Source: Cadophora sp. MPI-SDFR-AT-0126
Taxonomy: Eukaryota; Ascomycota; Leotiomycetes; Helotiales; Ploettnerulaceae
Direction: 5' to 3'
Assembly (NCBI GenBank): GCA_020747065.1
Contig: JAGMVK010000021.1
Coordinates: 930,001 to 994,000, forward strand
DNA: 64,000 nt
The translations under genes were made by a program, and so were the position numbers. The notes below the pieces were generated by a model. That model had not been told where the DNA came from and searched no databases. It saw nothing but the letters and a program-made list of their open reading frames with translations. Below, piece by piece: positions 22,080-31,298 of the stretch (positions are counted from its first letter, which is position 1; every line of letters starts with the position of its first letter).

Positions 22080-22898
22080 TTATAAATCACGCACCTGAGC
22101 CATCAACGCCTCCAACACTTCAATCGTTTCTGATATTGCACTCTTTATGCCCTTAATTCTCACCTCCAATTCCTCATCCCGCAATCTCTTATCTTGTATG
22201 TCACCGAAACACTCCTCGCGACGTGTATAGAGCTTTTTAATATCTAGCTGCATCGTGGACTTTGTTTTCTCCTTGACGTTCAGCAGCTCCTCCTGTTGCG
22301 CCTCCGGGATCAGCTGCGCAAGCCCTTCGTACTTTTCTTCCAGAGTATCGATCTCGGCCTGCTTGTTCAACTGTTCTTGGTAGAGGTGTAGGGCCACCTC
22401 GTCCTCGGAAAGAGACTCTATGAGCCTACCCCTGTTTTGAAGCCAGGAAGGAATCTGTTGCAGGCACTGTGAGGCGTTATCAAGCGTAGCCTTGAGAAGA
22501 TGAACTATTAACAATCGTGCTCTTTCTTCACACTTGGCAGCACATTCCAGTTGAGAATTTGGGCCTGCAAGTTGGGCGTTGGTTTCAAACCCTCGCGCAG
22601 CGTCCATAACAGAGCCGATGTTGTTGTTGATGCCAGCTGCCTGCTTTGTCCCATTTTCTCGATCTAGGGCTGAGCAGTCTGTTCCATCCTGAGACGTGTG
22701 CCCGCCCGTGCCATCGTCTTCTTGACGTGTCATCAGCTGCCTCCTCTTGTTCTGACGTTCAAGAATCGTAATCTCCATACGGTAGTCATGAAGAGTAAGG
22801 TGTCCCCAACCAGCCAGGCGGCTAGGCCTTCCTGCCCGCGTCGTATTGGCATCCATCTCGCTGCCACCCTGACTATTTTGAAAAGAGGGGACTGGCAT
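22080..22898 (-). CDS. Coiled-coil protein of unknown function, copy A
   Basis: 272 residues from ATG 22898. The same frame stays open upstream to a stop near 23010 without another ATG, so an upstream exon is possible. The N-terminal part carries LTLHDYRMEITILERQNKRR, a charged motif that I recall from several plant-associated ascomycetes in a form close to LMLLEQQNKKRLLMARQEQ. The last 100 residues are a heptad-like coiled coil. The C-terminus (IPEAQQEELLNVKEKTKSTM ... LEVRIKGIKS ... LEALMAQVRDL) matches the end of the plus-strand gene at 24601. No enzyme motif, membrane segment or signal peptide. The function is unknown; small size and lineage-restricted look suggest a fast-evolving accessory family. 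Confidence 0.7.
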   Translation of the reverse strand: MPVPSFQNSQGGSEMDANTTRAGRPSRLAGWGHLTLHDYRMEITILERQNKRRQLMTRQEDDGTGGHTSQDGTDCSALDRENGTKQAAGINNNIGSVMDAARGFETNAQLAGPNSQLECAAKCEERARLLIVHLLKATLDNASQCLQQIPSWLQNRGRLIESLSEDEVALHLYQEQLNKQAEIDTLEEKYEGLAQLIPEAQQEELLNVKEKTKSTMQLDIKKLYTRREECFGDIQDKRLRDEELEVRIKGIKSAISETIEVLEALMAQVRDL

Positions 22899-23487
22899 AG
22901 TTGACTGCGGCTCAGGCAACGACCTGCCGGTTGAGCAGCCTTCAGAGGATATTCGGAGCAGAGGAAATCGACGAAGCTGACTTGTGATGTTTCGCGCCTG
23001 GGTGGATTTTCAAGTTCTTGAATAGAGTATTCAGAGACTCGCTTGCGGAACGGAACAGATGGCTATATATGTACCGACTTGTAGGGATATTGAAGCGTAT
23101 TGTTGAATCGTTCGGGATAGAAGCTGTTGAGGTCGTGGTAAGGTGCGGCAGTACTTGGAAAAGGGAGCACACGAAGAGGTAGTGCTTTACTAAGCACGAC
23201 CCTGTTTCAACACCCAACTCATCAATATAGGCCCCATCCACGTGTACAAGGAAAAGGGAAGACGTAGGTCATGACCAAAACACCCCTTTTACGTCCGTGC
23301 GTCCTTTCGAAAAGTTCAAGAAAATAGCAGGTTTCTAGCGAATCATCTCTCGCCATTCCAACAAATCATCGCCTTCCCGCCTCTGGGACCACAGACATAA
23401 AAGGGCGGGTTAATTCGGCCATGTACGAAGCACGTCCCGAACTAAGGCAAGCTTTACTTTGAAAAAAGCATTTATAAGAAACGCGCT

Positions 23488-23705
23488 AATGCAGCCTGCT
23501 TATCCTCCACCATCATATACTTCGTACATCGCCAAAAGATGCTACATTTCATGTCAGTGCTAGTTAGGCGCCATCACTAAAGAAGGCAGAAACCTTAGAA
23601 AATTTGGGAAGGTGATTGGATTTCAAGAGGACGCACAGGCATGAAATGAAGAATATTTTGGTCATGTACGAAGTATATGATGGTGGAAGATAAGCAGGCT
23701 GCATT
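23488..23705. mobile_element. MITE-like element with 42-bp terminal inverted repeats
   Basis: The left end (23488-23529, starting AATGCAGCCTGCTTATC) is the reverse complement of the right end (23664-23705, ending GATAAGCAGGCTGCATT) with a single mismatch over 42 positions. The 218-bp element has no coding capacity, matching a non-autonomous DNA transposon. No clear target-site duplication is visible in the immediate flanks. Confidence 0.75.
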
Positions 23706-24044
23706 TCCAACGACTTCGCAAATGTAGAATCATAGCACATTTTCTGAGATATATTATTCCCGGTCTTGAGTAACTCGAGCTTACGGTCCTCTCAAGTCCC
23801 AATGTACTGTTGTTTCAAGATTCCCAACTCAACTGAGATCGTGTAACTTTTCATGGAACCTTCAATCTTTAATCTTTCCACAAATTCAACCTCACGAATA
23901 TGGCTGCTTCACTTGCTAGTAAAATGTTTGTTGTCACTGGAAAGTGGTGACATGAGCGAGGGCAGTCCATCGAAGATCGTTAACGCCCTTGACGAAAGTC
24001 AGAGATCTCCGTTTAATTTAGCTCTTGTGGGGCGCAGTTCACCA

Positions 24045-24058
24045 TAAGCAGGCTGCAT
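24045..24058 (-). repeat. Solo copy of the MITE terminal sequence
   Basis: TAAGCAGGCTGCAT is identical to the outer part of the right terminal repeat at 23664-23705, 340 nt away and in the same orientation. The inner part of the repeat does not match, so this is a decayed end or an older insertion. Confidence 0.45.
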
Positions 24059-24600
24059 TTAGCTTAACATCGACATCAGGTAGGAAGTGTCTAGCATGCT
24101 CTACTCCAGCGGGGGTTATCAGCCAATAGCGATCCATTATTCTACTAGATGATGCCTGTTTAAGTAAAGTCGATGTGTGGGGAGATTACATCTATTTCCC
24201 CTACAGAAACACGAAGTACTAGATCGCTACCAAAGACCAGTCGACACGCCTTCATGACATACACAAACAATATACGACAGAAGAGGCTTACAAATAATAG
24301 TGTAGATCATATCGATGACCTGCTAATACGTGTTCTTGAAGCGGCGGAGTTGGCAAACATATCCCGACGACGTTCAACAAAGCCCTCTCCTCAAAAACCA
24401 ACACAGCTGCCTGCGTACCATGAGCCCGCCATTGAGAACCAAATCCCCAAAAGTTCCAAAGCGAAAGAGACCTACTTCCAAAAACAATATGGAGGTTGGT
24501 GTTCTAGGAAAATCATCAGGCCCAAATGTCAAGTCTGTGAGACCCCTTCGCTTGTCAACACGCCCCTAACAAAAATAGCCGCATCACAGTGAACTAACTC

Positions 24601-25497
24601 ATGGCTAATAGCGATAACAGAATATCTGACTTGCGGGCTATCCCAGCCTCAAGTAATCTTACCCCAGAAGATTCGACAATAAATATTCAACGTTCTTGCG
24701 AGCCGCAACAGAGCAAGTCATCATCTGAACCCAGAAAGCATGGCTTTGCAGGTGGAATTGAAGATCTTGGAAACCAATGCTCGAAACGTTTCAAAGCCTC
24801 TCCCGACTCCCCGAGCCTTCCAGTCCGCAGTCCTCACAATAGCCAGCATAGTGGCAGTGTGGTGATGTATGGTAACACCGGCAAGATGGCTACCGGTCAG
24901 GTACAGCCAGGAAAGCCAGGTGACCTAAGCCCACGGGAATATCAGTTGCAACTCATGTTACTTGAACATCGTGAAAAGACATTACGGATGATGGCTCGTC
25001 AAGGCCACGATGGACACAGCAGCATGTCTGGTTACAAGCTCGGAGATGGTCCAAACTATTTCGCCTCAGACAGAGTAAATAGGATTTATCAGGCAGATAG
25101 CATCAACAAGGGCATCGGCTCCCCGAACCGTTATTCTGCCATTGCGGCTCAACCCTCGGTAGCCCAAGCTTCGATGGTTGATCTAGTCAATCACCAACCA
25201 GTATCAGCTCACCCATCCACTCACAGGGTCGAAGAGGCTCTTCAATCCCATCGAGAACGGATCGACAAAATACCTGAGGCGCAACAAGAAGATATCCAGC
25301 ATGGGAGGGAAAAAACAATGTCGATGATGCAACTGGAAGTAAAGGAGCTCGACTTTTGGTTGGAGGAATGCCAAAAGGTCATGCAAGAGAAGAGAGCGCA
25401 AATCAAGTTGGAGGGACGGATGAAGAGCTTGAAGGGTTCGACGCCAGAGGTGATTAAGATCTTGAAAGCGTTGGTAATTCAATTGCCTGACTTATGA
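24601..25497 (+). CDS. Coiled-coil protein of unknown function, copy B
   Basis: 298 residues in one exon from ATG 24601. It has a Ser/Pro-rich, probably disordered first third, then LSPREYQLQLMLLEHREK (the same motif as copy A at 22080-22898), and a C-terminal coiled coil starting IPEAQQEDIQHGREKTMSMM with the shared end LKALVIQLPDL. Order of elements and end point match copy A, so the two are divergently placed paralogues around a MITE. Internal differences are large, indicating an old or rapidly diverging duplication. No catalytic or targeting signals are visible and the function is unknown. Confidence 0.7.
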   Translation: MANSDNRISDLRAIPASSNLTPEDSTINIQRSCEPQQSKSSSEPRKHGFAGGIEDLGNQCSKRFKASPDSPSLPVRSPHNSQHSGSVVMYGNTGKMATGQVQPGKPGDLSPREYQLQLMLLEHREKTLRMMARQGHDGHSSMSGYKLGDGPNYFASDRVNRIYQADSINKGIGSPNRYSAIAAQPSVAQASMVDLVNHQPVSAHPSTHRVEEALQSHRERIDKIPEAQQEDIQHGREKTMSMMQLEVKELDFWLEECQKVMQEKRAQIKLEGRMKSLKGSTPEVIKILKALVIQLPDL

Positions 25498-26368
25498 CGT
25501 CAGCACTGGCACTGGAATGGGCTTTCGACACGTACATAGGCTGCCACTGCCATATCATAGCCCTCTTCAATTATATATCAACTAACACCCTGTGCACAGT
25601 AATTCTCGACAGAATTCTGTCATACATGCGGTTTCAGGTAGAAGGATTGTAAATGTGATATCTGGGAAGGAAGAAACCTTCTCCAGCGAGCAGAACAGGT
25701 TGTCAACGGAGGCACCTCACCCCTGCCAGCTCGAGAAAGGGATATACGTCAGGAATTGCGAAACAACTATGAATCGAGCGTTAGGAGAAACGAGATGGCT
25801 ATCGCAGCAAAGGTTCGTTTGTGAAATGTGTGGCGATCGTCCTAGGAATTATATTCTGGCATGTCGTCATTGTCTCTTGATGGTCGTGAGGAATGCCAAA
25901 GTCGTCCAGTCTTGCAGTAAGTCAACATGGAGGCGGCGTATTGCAGCCCATGTCAGCATTTTGTGAGCTGCAGAGGCATGCCGGTATTGATGACCTCTCC
26001 CTGTACCATCGGGACTTGGCTGTGCGGATGATCAGAAGGGCGCAGCAAAATATGAAGCTGGTTCATTGTCATCGATGTTGAAAGAGAGCTGGCTAATAGG
26101 AGATGACTGTGGAGGGCCAAATCCACCCTGCAAAGCAGGACGGGTAGGAGGTCGGCCGACTTTGCCTTCAAGGCCTTTTATCCGGTCCAGAATCTCAACG
26201 AGGGTCCTGTCTTGCCTGGAGAATCCCTCAGCAGGTAGTCCTACCATGGTAAATGATTGCGACTAAGAGACCCTGATTAAAGCTACAATTAGGCAGTCTG
26301 CATTCCTAAACCCGAGGCACTGCTTTGAGGAGAGATATTACACACATATTGGGACATTATGATATACA
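25498..26368. other. Gap with possible gene remnants
   Basis: About 870 nt. A plus-strand frame at 25592-25966 contains a cysteine pattern CEMCGD...CRHC that could be a decayed zinc-binding segment. The minus-strand fragment at 26032-26247 is listed separately. Confidence 0.4.
26032..26247 (-). pseudogene. Possible fragment of a fungal transcription factor linker
   Basis: 71 codons from ATG 26247. The segment LVEILDRIKGLEGKVGRPP looks like the short dimerisation helix that follows the zinc cluster in Zn2Cys6 regulators, followed by a Ser/Pro-rich stretch. No cysteine cluster precedes it and no middle homology region follows. It may equally be a chance frame. Confidence 0.25.
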
Positions 26369-27970
26369 TCAAGACCGACCAAACAACGCTGCATGAACAC
26401 CATTCCCAGAACTCAAGGTGAGATGTAAATTCTCAAGCCATGGTGCAAGATCTCTGTTCTCAATCTTTTCAAACTCTTGGACCATTCTCACAATCGTGTA
26501 TCCTGCCTCGGTCAAAGCAAACTGCTGCCCGACGCAGATTCTTGGTCCACCGTTGAACGGCAGATATCCCCACCCTACACGTAGCGTCTCCCAGCGCTCA
26601 GGCTTGTACTGATCTGCGTCCTCCCCATATAGGTCTTTGCGACGATGCATCGAGTAAGTGGAATACACAACTGCCCCACCTTTAGGAATGAAAACTGGTG
26701 ATTTACCATCTGGTCCACCCCCGGTTGGAATTGTGGTGTTCTTATTGGCAAATCTGGCATTGCCTGGAACTGATGGGTATAGTCGGAGGGCTGGGATATT
26801 ATCAGTCAGATGTACCAGGTTGAAAACCTTAAGACACGACTTACACTCATTAAGGACAAACTTCAAGTACTTCATGTTCCTCAAGGTCTCATAATCCGGT
26901 CTCTTTCCTTCCAATTGATCGATGTCACTCCTGAGATTTGACCAGATATCCGGCCGACGAGCTAAAACATGGAATGTGTTGCTAAGCAGACCGGCCGTCG
27001 TATCTCTCCCGGCAAGTAGAATATTCAGTAGCTCGGCTCGGATTTGGATCGGGTCACCAGTAGCCAGAGCTAGTTCATTCGCGAAGATATATTTCCCCTT
27101 CTCCTCGTTCACCTTCTCGCCTGCCTGGTGAGCTCTGCGGAATTCAAGCGCCCTGGCAACAAACTTGTCCACAAACCTGTGGACTCGCGCACAGGCGATA
27201 TCAAACTCTCGGTTACGGTACAACCAGAGGAACGGACCAAGCCTGACTCGATGTGACAATTCATTCTGGGCATAGTCAAAGGCTTGACCGAACAGATGCT
27301 GCTCGGATCCTTCTGGGCTGCGGAGAACGTCCACCGACTCTCCGAACAGGAATTCGGTGGCGCTGTCGAGCGTGAGCTGGAAGAATAGCGGTTGCAAATC
27401 GACCGCGGATCCGTCATGAGGGATCTTGGCAAATAAGTATTGGATATGAGACTCGAATGTGTCGAGGTCGGCAACTTGGCTTTTGGTGAAGTTTGGACGG
27501 ACCAGGGCCTGCGATAATTAGCACTCCTCATTCCAATCCAGCGTCTTGATTCTTACACGCGAATGCTCCCACAGCGCTCCATCACTAGTAAAAATACCCT
27601 GCCCCAATAGAGCCCCGATAGATCCCACTCTCTGTCCAATTCCGAAATCCTTGAAATTCGTTGCTAAGAGTGCCTTCACATTCTCGGGATCCCTAGTGAT
27701 CCATGTCTTTCTCCCAAGCGTCACCACAGAGAAGGTATCTCCCACCTGTTCGAAGCGTCGTTGGCCGTCGGGTAAGATCTTCTTCTCCTTGGACATCCGG
27801 ACCTGCTGCTTGAAGTGCGCATACCCTAGAATGCGCTCGGATTGTGGATACGCCACCGGCACCTCGCAGCCATGGGCTTTTGCAAAGCGATATTCTTGGA
27901 AATACGTGAAGGCCTTTCCGATGAGGAGAATGAGGACCAGCCCCAGGGCCAAATATGTTGGCACCGTCAT
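26369..27970 (-). CDS. Cytochrome P450, CYP52-like (fatty acid/alkane hydroxylase type)
   Basis: Three exons (27970-27557, 27508-26845, 26790-26369) give 499 residues. ATG 27970 directly precedes the hydrophobic anchor. The 54-nt second intron (26844-26791) is a multiple of three without a stop, so a naive frame reads through it; removing it restores LNESLRLYPSVP with the ExxR pair Glu359/Arg362. Other motifs: I-helix AGRDTT (304-309), YKPERW, and heme loop FNGGPRICVGQQFALTEA with Cys445. This combination is typical of the CYP52 clan, ER enzymes that omega-hydroxylate fatty acids and alkanes. A dead peroxisomal dienoyl-CoA reductase lies about 0.9 kb upstream, so both may once have served lipid breakdown. 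The promoter carries a (TA)n tract. Confidence 0.92.
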
Positions 27971-28133
27971 TGTAAAGAGCCGAGCTCGTTTTCTGGTCAC
28001 CTGCTACAAGTACGGGGACGATGCGAGCAGGGCTTTCGAACGCAGTGCTGTGATGGGTTATTGCGACGGTGCATCTAGTTGGCGAACTGATTGAATAGAG
28101 CTGAACACTAATCAAGAGAGACTAGAGCGAAAG

Positions 28134-28156
28134 TATATATATATATATATATATAT
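28134..28156. repeat. (TA)n microsatellite
   Basis: 23 nt of uninterrupted TA dinucleotides, about 165 nt upstream of the CYP52-like start codon, in its likely promoter. Confidence 0.9.
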
Positions 28157-28546
28157 GCGAGGAGGGGATCAAGGCAACTCGGTCGGAACCTGGTGCAAGG
28201 CTATCAGCCTCAGTGCTGACGTATCCGCATTCACTTATAGATACTGCGGCATTCGTAACCAAGTCGCTACAATGAACTCGCCGATTCCCGACCATCCACG
28301 CTGTCGCGCTCGCATTAAAACCCCCAAGACGGATTCGGCTGGACGCTTGAACCGGTCACTTTATTTTATCACATGAAAACACTCTTCCATTTTTCCACAA
28401 TCGCCATAAGCACCAGAACTGACCAGAAAGCCTCCTCCGCCGACGAAGGGATTTGCTACAAGCTACCGAATCAGCCTTCGCCAATATAAATAAATGCGGG
28501 GCTAGGGGTATGAATAAGAATAAGGTTTTTGGACTAGTTAAGCGAT

Positions 28547-28560
28547 ATGCAGCCTGCTTA
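28547..28560 (+). repeat. Second solo copy of the MITE terminal sequence
   Basis: ATGCAGCCTGCTTA matches the left end of the element at 23488 exactly; the following CATATACTT is also shared after a diverged stretch. No opposing right end was found within the next few hundred bases. Confidence 0.4.
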
Positions 28561-28892
28561 CTCCTTTTGCCGCATATACTTTAAAACCGCCGAGGCAATT
28601 GCACACTGAGATGCGGCTGTCCTCGACTACTTGGCGATGTATAGTCCTGTACTTAGGCGTCGTTGTCCACGTACCTGGGACTTGGCTTAAACTTGCCGCG
28701 TAGGCCGAGGTTTCCCAGATTCCTAACCGCTGGCTGTTAGACATACTACGGCCGAGAAGATATTGCCAGAGATCCTTGCACTTTCCCTCACCCCAGAGAT
28801 CTTTATTTATCGGTAAACGTCCTGAGCATGCTGTTCTCCAACAATTGCTGCACAATTCTTCAGCGTCCAATCCGAAAAACTTATGAAAAGCT

Positions 28893-29890
28893 ATGGCACT
28901 ACCTAGATCCGAGTACCTCAGCAACGTCTGGAAGGACGGGATTTTTGAAAATAAGGTGGTCTTCTGCACAGTGAGCTGCCCCAAGAGTACCTATCCAATG
29001 GTGCATTTGCAATTCTAACTTCTTGACCAAAAGGGCGGAGCAGGAACCATCTGTAGCGCGCAGGTCCGCGCTCTCGTCCATCTCGGAGCAAATGCCTTTA
29101 TTATCGGACGAAACGTTGAGAAGACCTAGAGAATGGCAAAGAGCATTGCTGCCGCGAGAACTGGAGCAAAGGTCATTGGTATTGGAGCCGTGGATGTTCG
29201 GAAGATTGAAGATTTAGAAAAGGCAGCAGCGCAGTGCGTGAAGGAGTTGGGAAGCCTGGACTTCTGCATTGCTGGAGCGGCAGGCGATTTCATCTCACCT
29301 ATCTCTGGACTCTCCGCAAATGCTTTCAGGACTGTTGTCGAAATTGATACAATTGGCTCGTTCAACACGCTTAAAGCTACACTACACTACCTCATCGAGT
29401 CCGCTGCGAGAAATCCGAACACTGGTAACAATCCTTCGACTGGCGGACGAATAATCTTTGTATCTGCGACGTTCCATTTTAAGGGTATGGCCTTACAAGC
29501 ACATGCGTCAGCTGCTAAAGCTGGTGTCGACGCTCTATCCGCTACCGCAGCCATTGAATACGGGCCACGAGGCGTAACTTCCATTATCATCACACCAGGG
29601 CCTATTATTGGTGCGGAAGGCATGGAGAGGCTTGGTAGCAGAGAAGCAGAGAAATGCGGGGCGGCGTTTAAGAAGGTTCCATTGGGTCGATATGGAACCG
29701 TAAAGGAAATTGCTGATGGGACGGTATACCTGTTCAGTGATGCTGGCAAGTACGTGAATGGAGAGGTGTTGGTTATTGACGGGGGGACTGGCGATCCCCC
29801 GGCGGTATGGGAGGCTCCAGACAATACCCGGATTATCTCTTGGATGAGACATTCTCGAGACAGAAGCCTGAACAGAAGGCCAAAATATAG
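28893..29890 (+). pseudogene. Peroxisomal 2,4-dienoyl-CoA reductase (SPS19-like SDR), inactivated
   Basis: Exon 1 (28893-28970) and exon 2 (from 29034) join at a 63-nt intron to rebuild the SDR nucleotide-binding motif TGGAGTICSAQ. In exon 2 the frame hits TAG at 29127-29129, just after GRNVEKT, where the family normally has Glu; the frame then continues intact through the reductase core to VLVIDGG. A run of six G at 29781-29786 is one base short: the next frame carries DWRSPGGMGG, QYPDYLL and ends in AKI (TAG 29888-29890), a plausible weak peroxisomal PTS1 signal, whereas the uncorrected frame gives an unrelated tail. Two independent lesions make this a pseudogene. Intact members reduce double bonds in unsaturated fatty acids during beta-oxidation. 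Sequencing error could explain the homopolymer but not easily the TAG. Confidence 0.85.
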
Positions 29891-29897
29891 AAAATAA

Positions 29898-31298
29898 CGA
29901 CGGTCGGGATAGAGAGAAATCTTAGTGAGATTCGTGAGGGTGATACTTATTCGTTCCATTTAATCCCGTTCCAGCGCTATCATTCAAAGGTAGTGTCGTA
30001 TGTGATCTCATTTGATTTTTCATGCCTTCCGTGTGGCCTACTCTTCGAGTTGGTAATGCCTTGCAGGATGTTCCAATACCAATTAGCAATCGGATCCGTA
30101 CTCTTTAAGTTTCTAATCCAATCCAGCGGTGCCCCACGCTGGCGCATCTGTCCCTTGTCCTCAATTCCCTTGTCGCCAGCTTCCCATCGCGCGGGACTCG
30201 AATGTTTCGTGAGGCTGATACCCCGGATTCTATGGTGCTCTTTATGCTAATTCTGGCGTCTCGGGAACGCCATAAAGCACCGGCGCGTGTATAGGATTTT
30301 CCTTATGCTCCTATCACAAGATGGACTCGCAATCTTCTCCGCAGGCTTCGGTGCTAGCATGGTTTAATAAAGTACATCTACCACGGACTCAGCCTTTCAT
30401 ACACCTCCCGCGATTAGCAATGCTGGAATGCTATCTATGCCGTTCTCTCATCCATATCATTTTGCTGCGCTTTCAATCCGATCTGTTGAGAATTCGTCAG
30501 CCTTCGCCGCGTTCTACCCTTCTCATGGAGCGCTTTTCTCGCAATCGGAACACCTTCTATGTCCCCAGGTGGTCTCGATACTCTTCACGGGTGCAGATCC
30601 AGTCTGCTGAGATTTCTACTGTCACCAGTACCAGGGAGCCTAATACCCCGTCCGCGCTTAGCTCATCAAAGGAGCAGACGTCTACCCGGTCATGGCCGGG
30701 CAAATGCGAGTGAGCTGGCAAGATGGGGGGCAGTTTCTTGGGCGAAAACACTTGAAGAACTACATGCTTCGATAACTGACGCTGTTGCGCAACGGAGCCG
30801 GATCCGTCTGGGAAATCAAGAGCTTGCGGATCTTACCATGAGCAGCCAAATTTCAGAGGTCTGAAACACGGAGTTAATTTTTTCTGAGAGATTAGTATGT
30901 TGATTGGCGACGTCTCCTATTCGAAGCAGCCAGTAGCAAAGGCCTTCACAAGTGGATTGCGAAGAGATCTTGGGTGCTCCATGGTACAGGAAGTGAATGG
31001 AGAACTCGTGGAAATTCTTTGGTTGAAGAGGTGGACGGATTTTTAACGGGCAAGATAGGGCAGAAAAGCGGCCTAAGCTGGGAGATATTGGCAGATGCTA
31101 TCAAAATCTAGACGATGAATTTTGGTTAATGGAAAGGGTACAAGTACGAAGGGATGGACTGAAAGAAAGTTTCATTGTTGTGTGTTCATCTCCCTCTGTC
31201 CAGATCACCAAGTAGAGCGTCGATCAACGTCGTATAAACGAGCCAACCATAGCATTACTTTCCCCCAAAGCGACCACGACCACATCTTTGGCAACAAA
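29898..31298. other. Gap with a possible decayed gene
   Basis: About 1.4 kb. A plus frame near 30700-30864 reads like real protein (SELARWGAVSWAKTLEEL, then QELADLT), and nearby frames at 30330-30610 also have protein-like composition, but they are in different frames with stops between. I cannot name the family. Confidence 0.35.

Larger units (their letters stand above)
22899..24600. other. Intergenic region between the two coiled-coil paralogues
   Basis: About 1.7 kb holding the MITE-like element described separately and a solo copy of its terminal sequence at 24045-24058. Open frames at 22942-23241 (minus) and 24173-24592 (plus) abut the two genes and might be remnants of upstream exons, but neither has a recognisable domain or a clean splice to the main frame. 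Confidence 0.45.
27971..28892. other. Divergent intergenic region between CYP52-like gene and reductase relic
   Basis: About 920 nt including the (TA)n microsatellite and a MITE-end-like sequence at 28547-28560. No gene supported. Confidence 0.5.

Noticed and set aside
24173..24592. 139-codon frame just upstream of coiled-coil copy B, considered as a first exon
   Set aside because: No donor/acceptor pair joins it to ATG 24601 in frame, and no similarity to the upstream region of copy A was seen.
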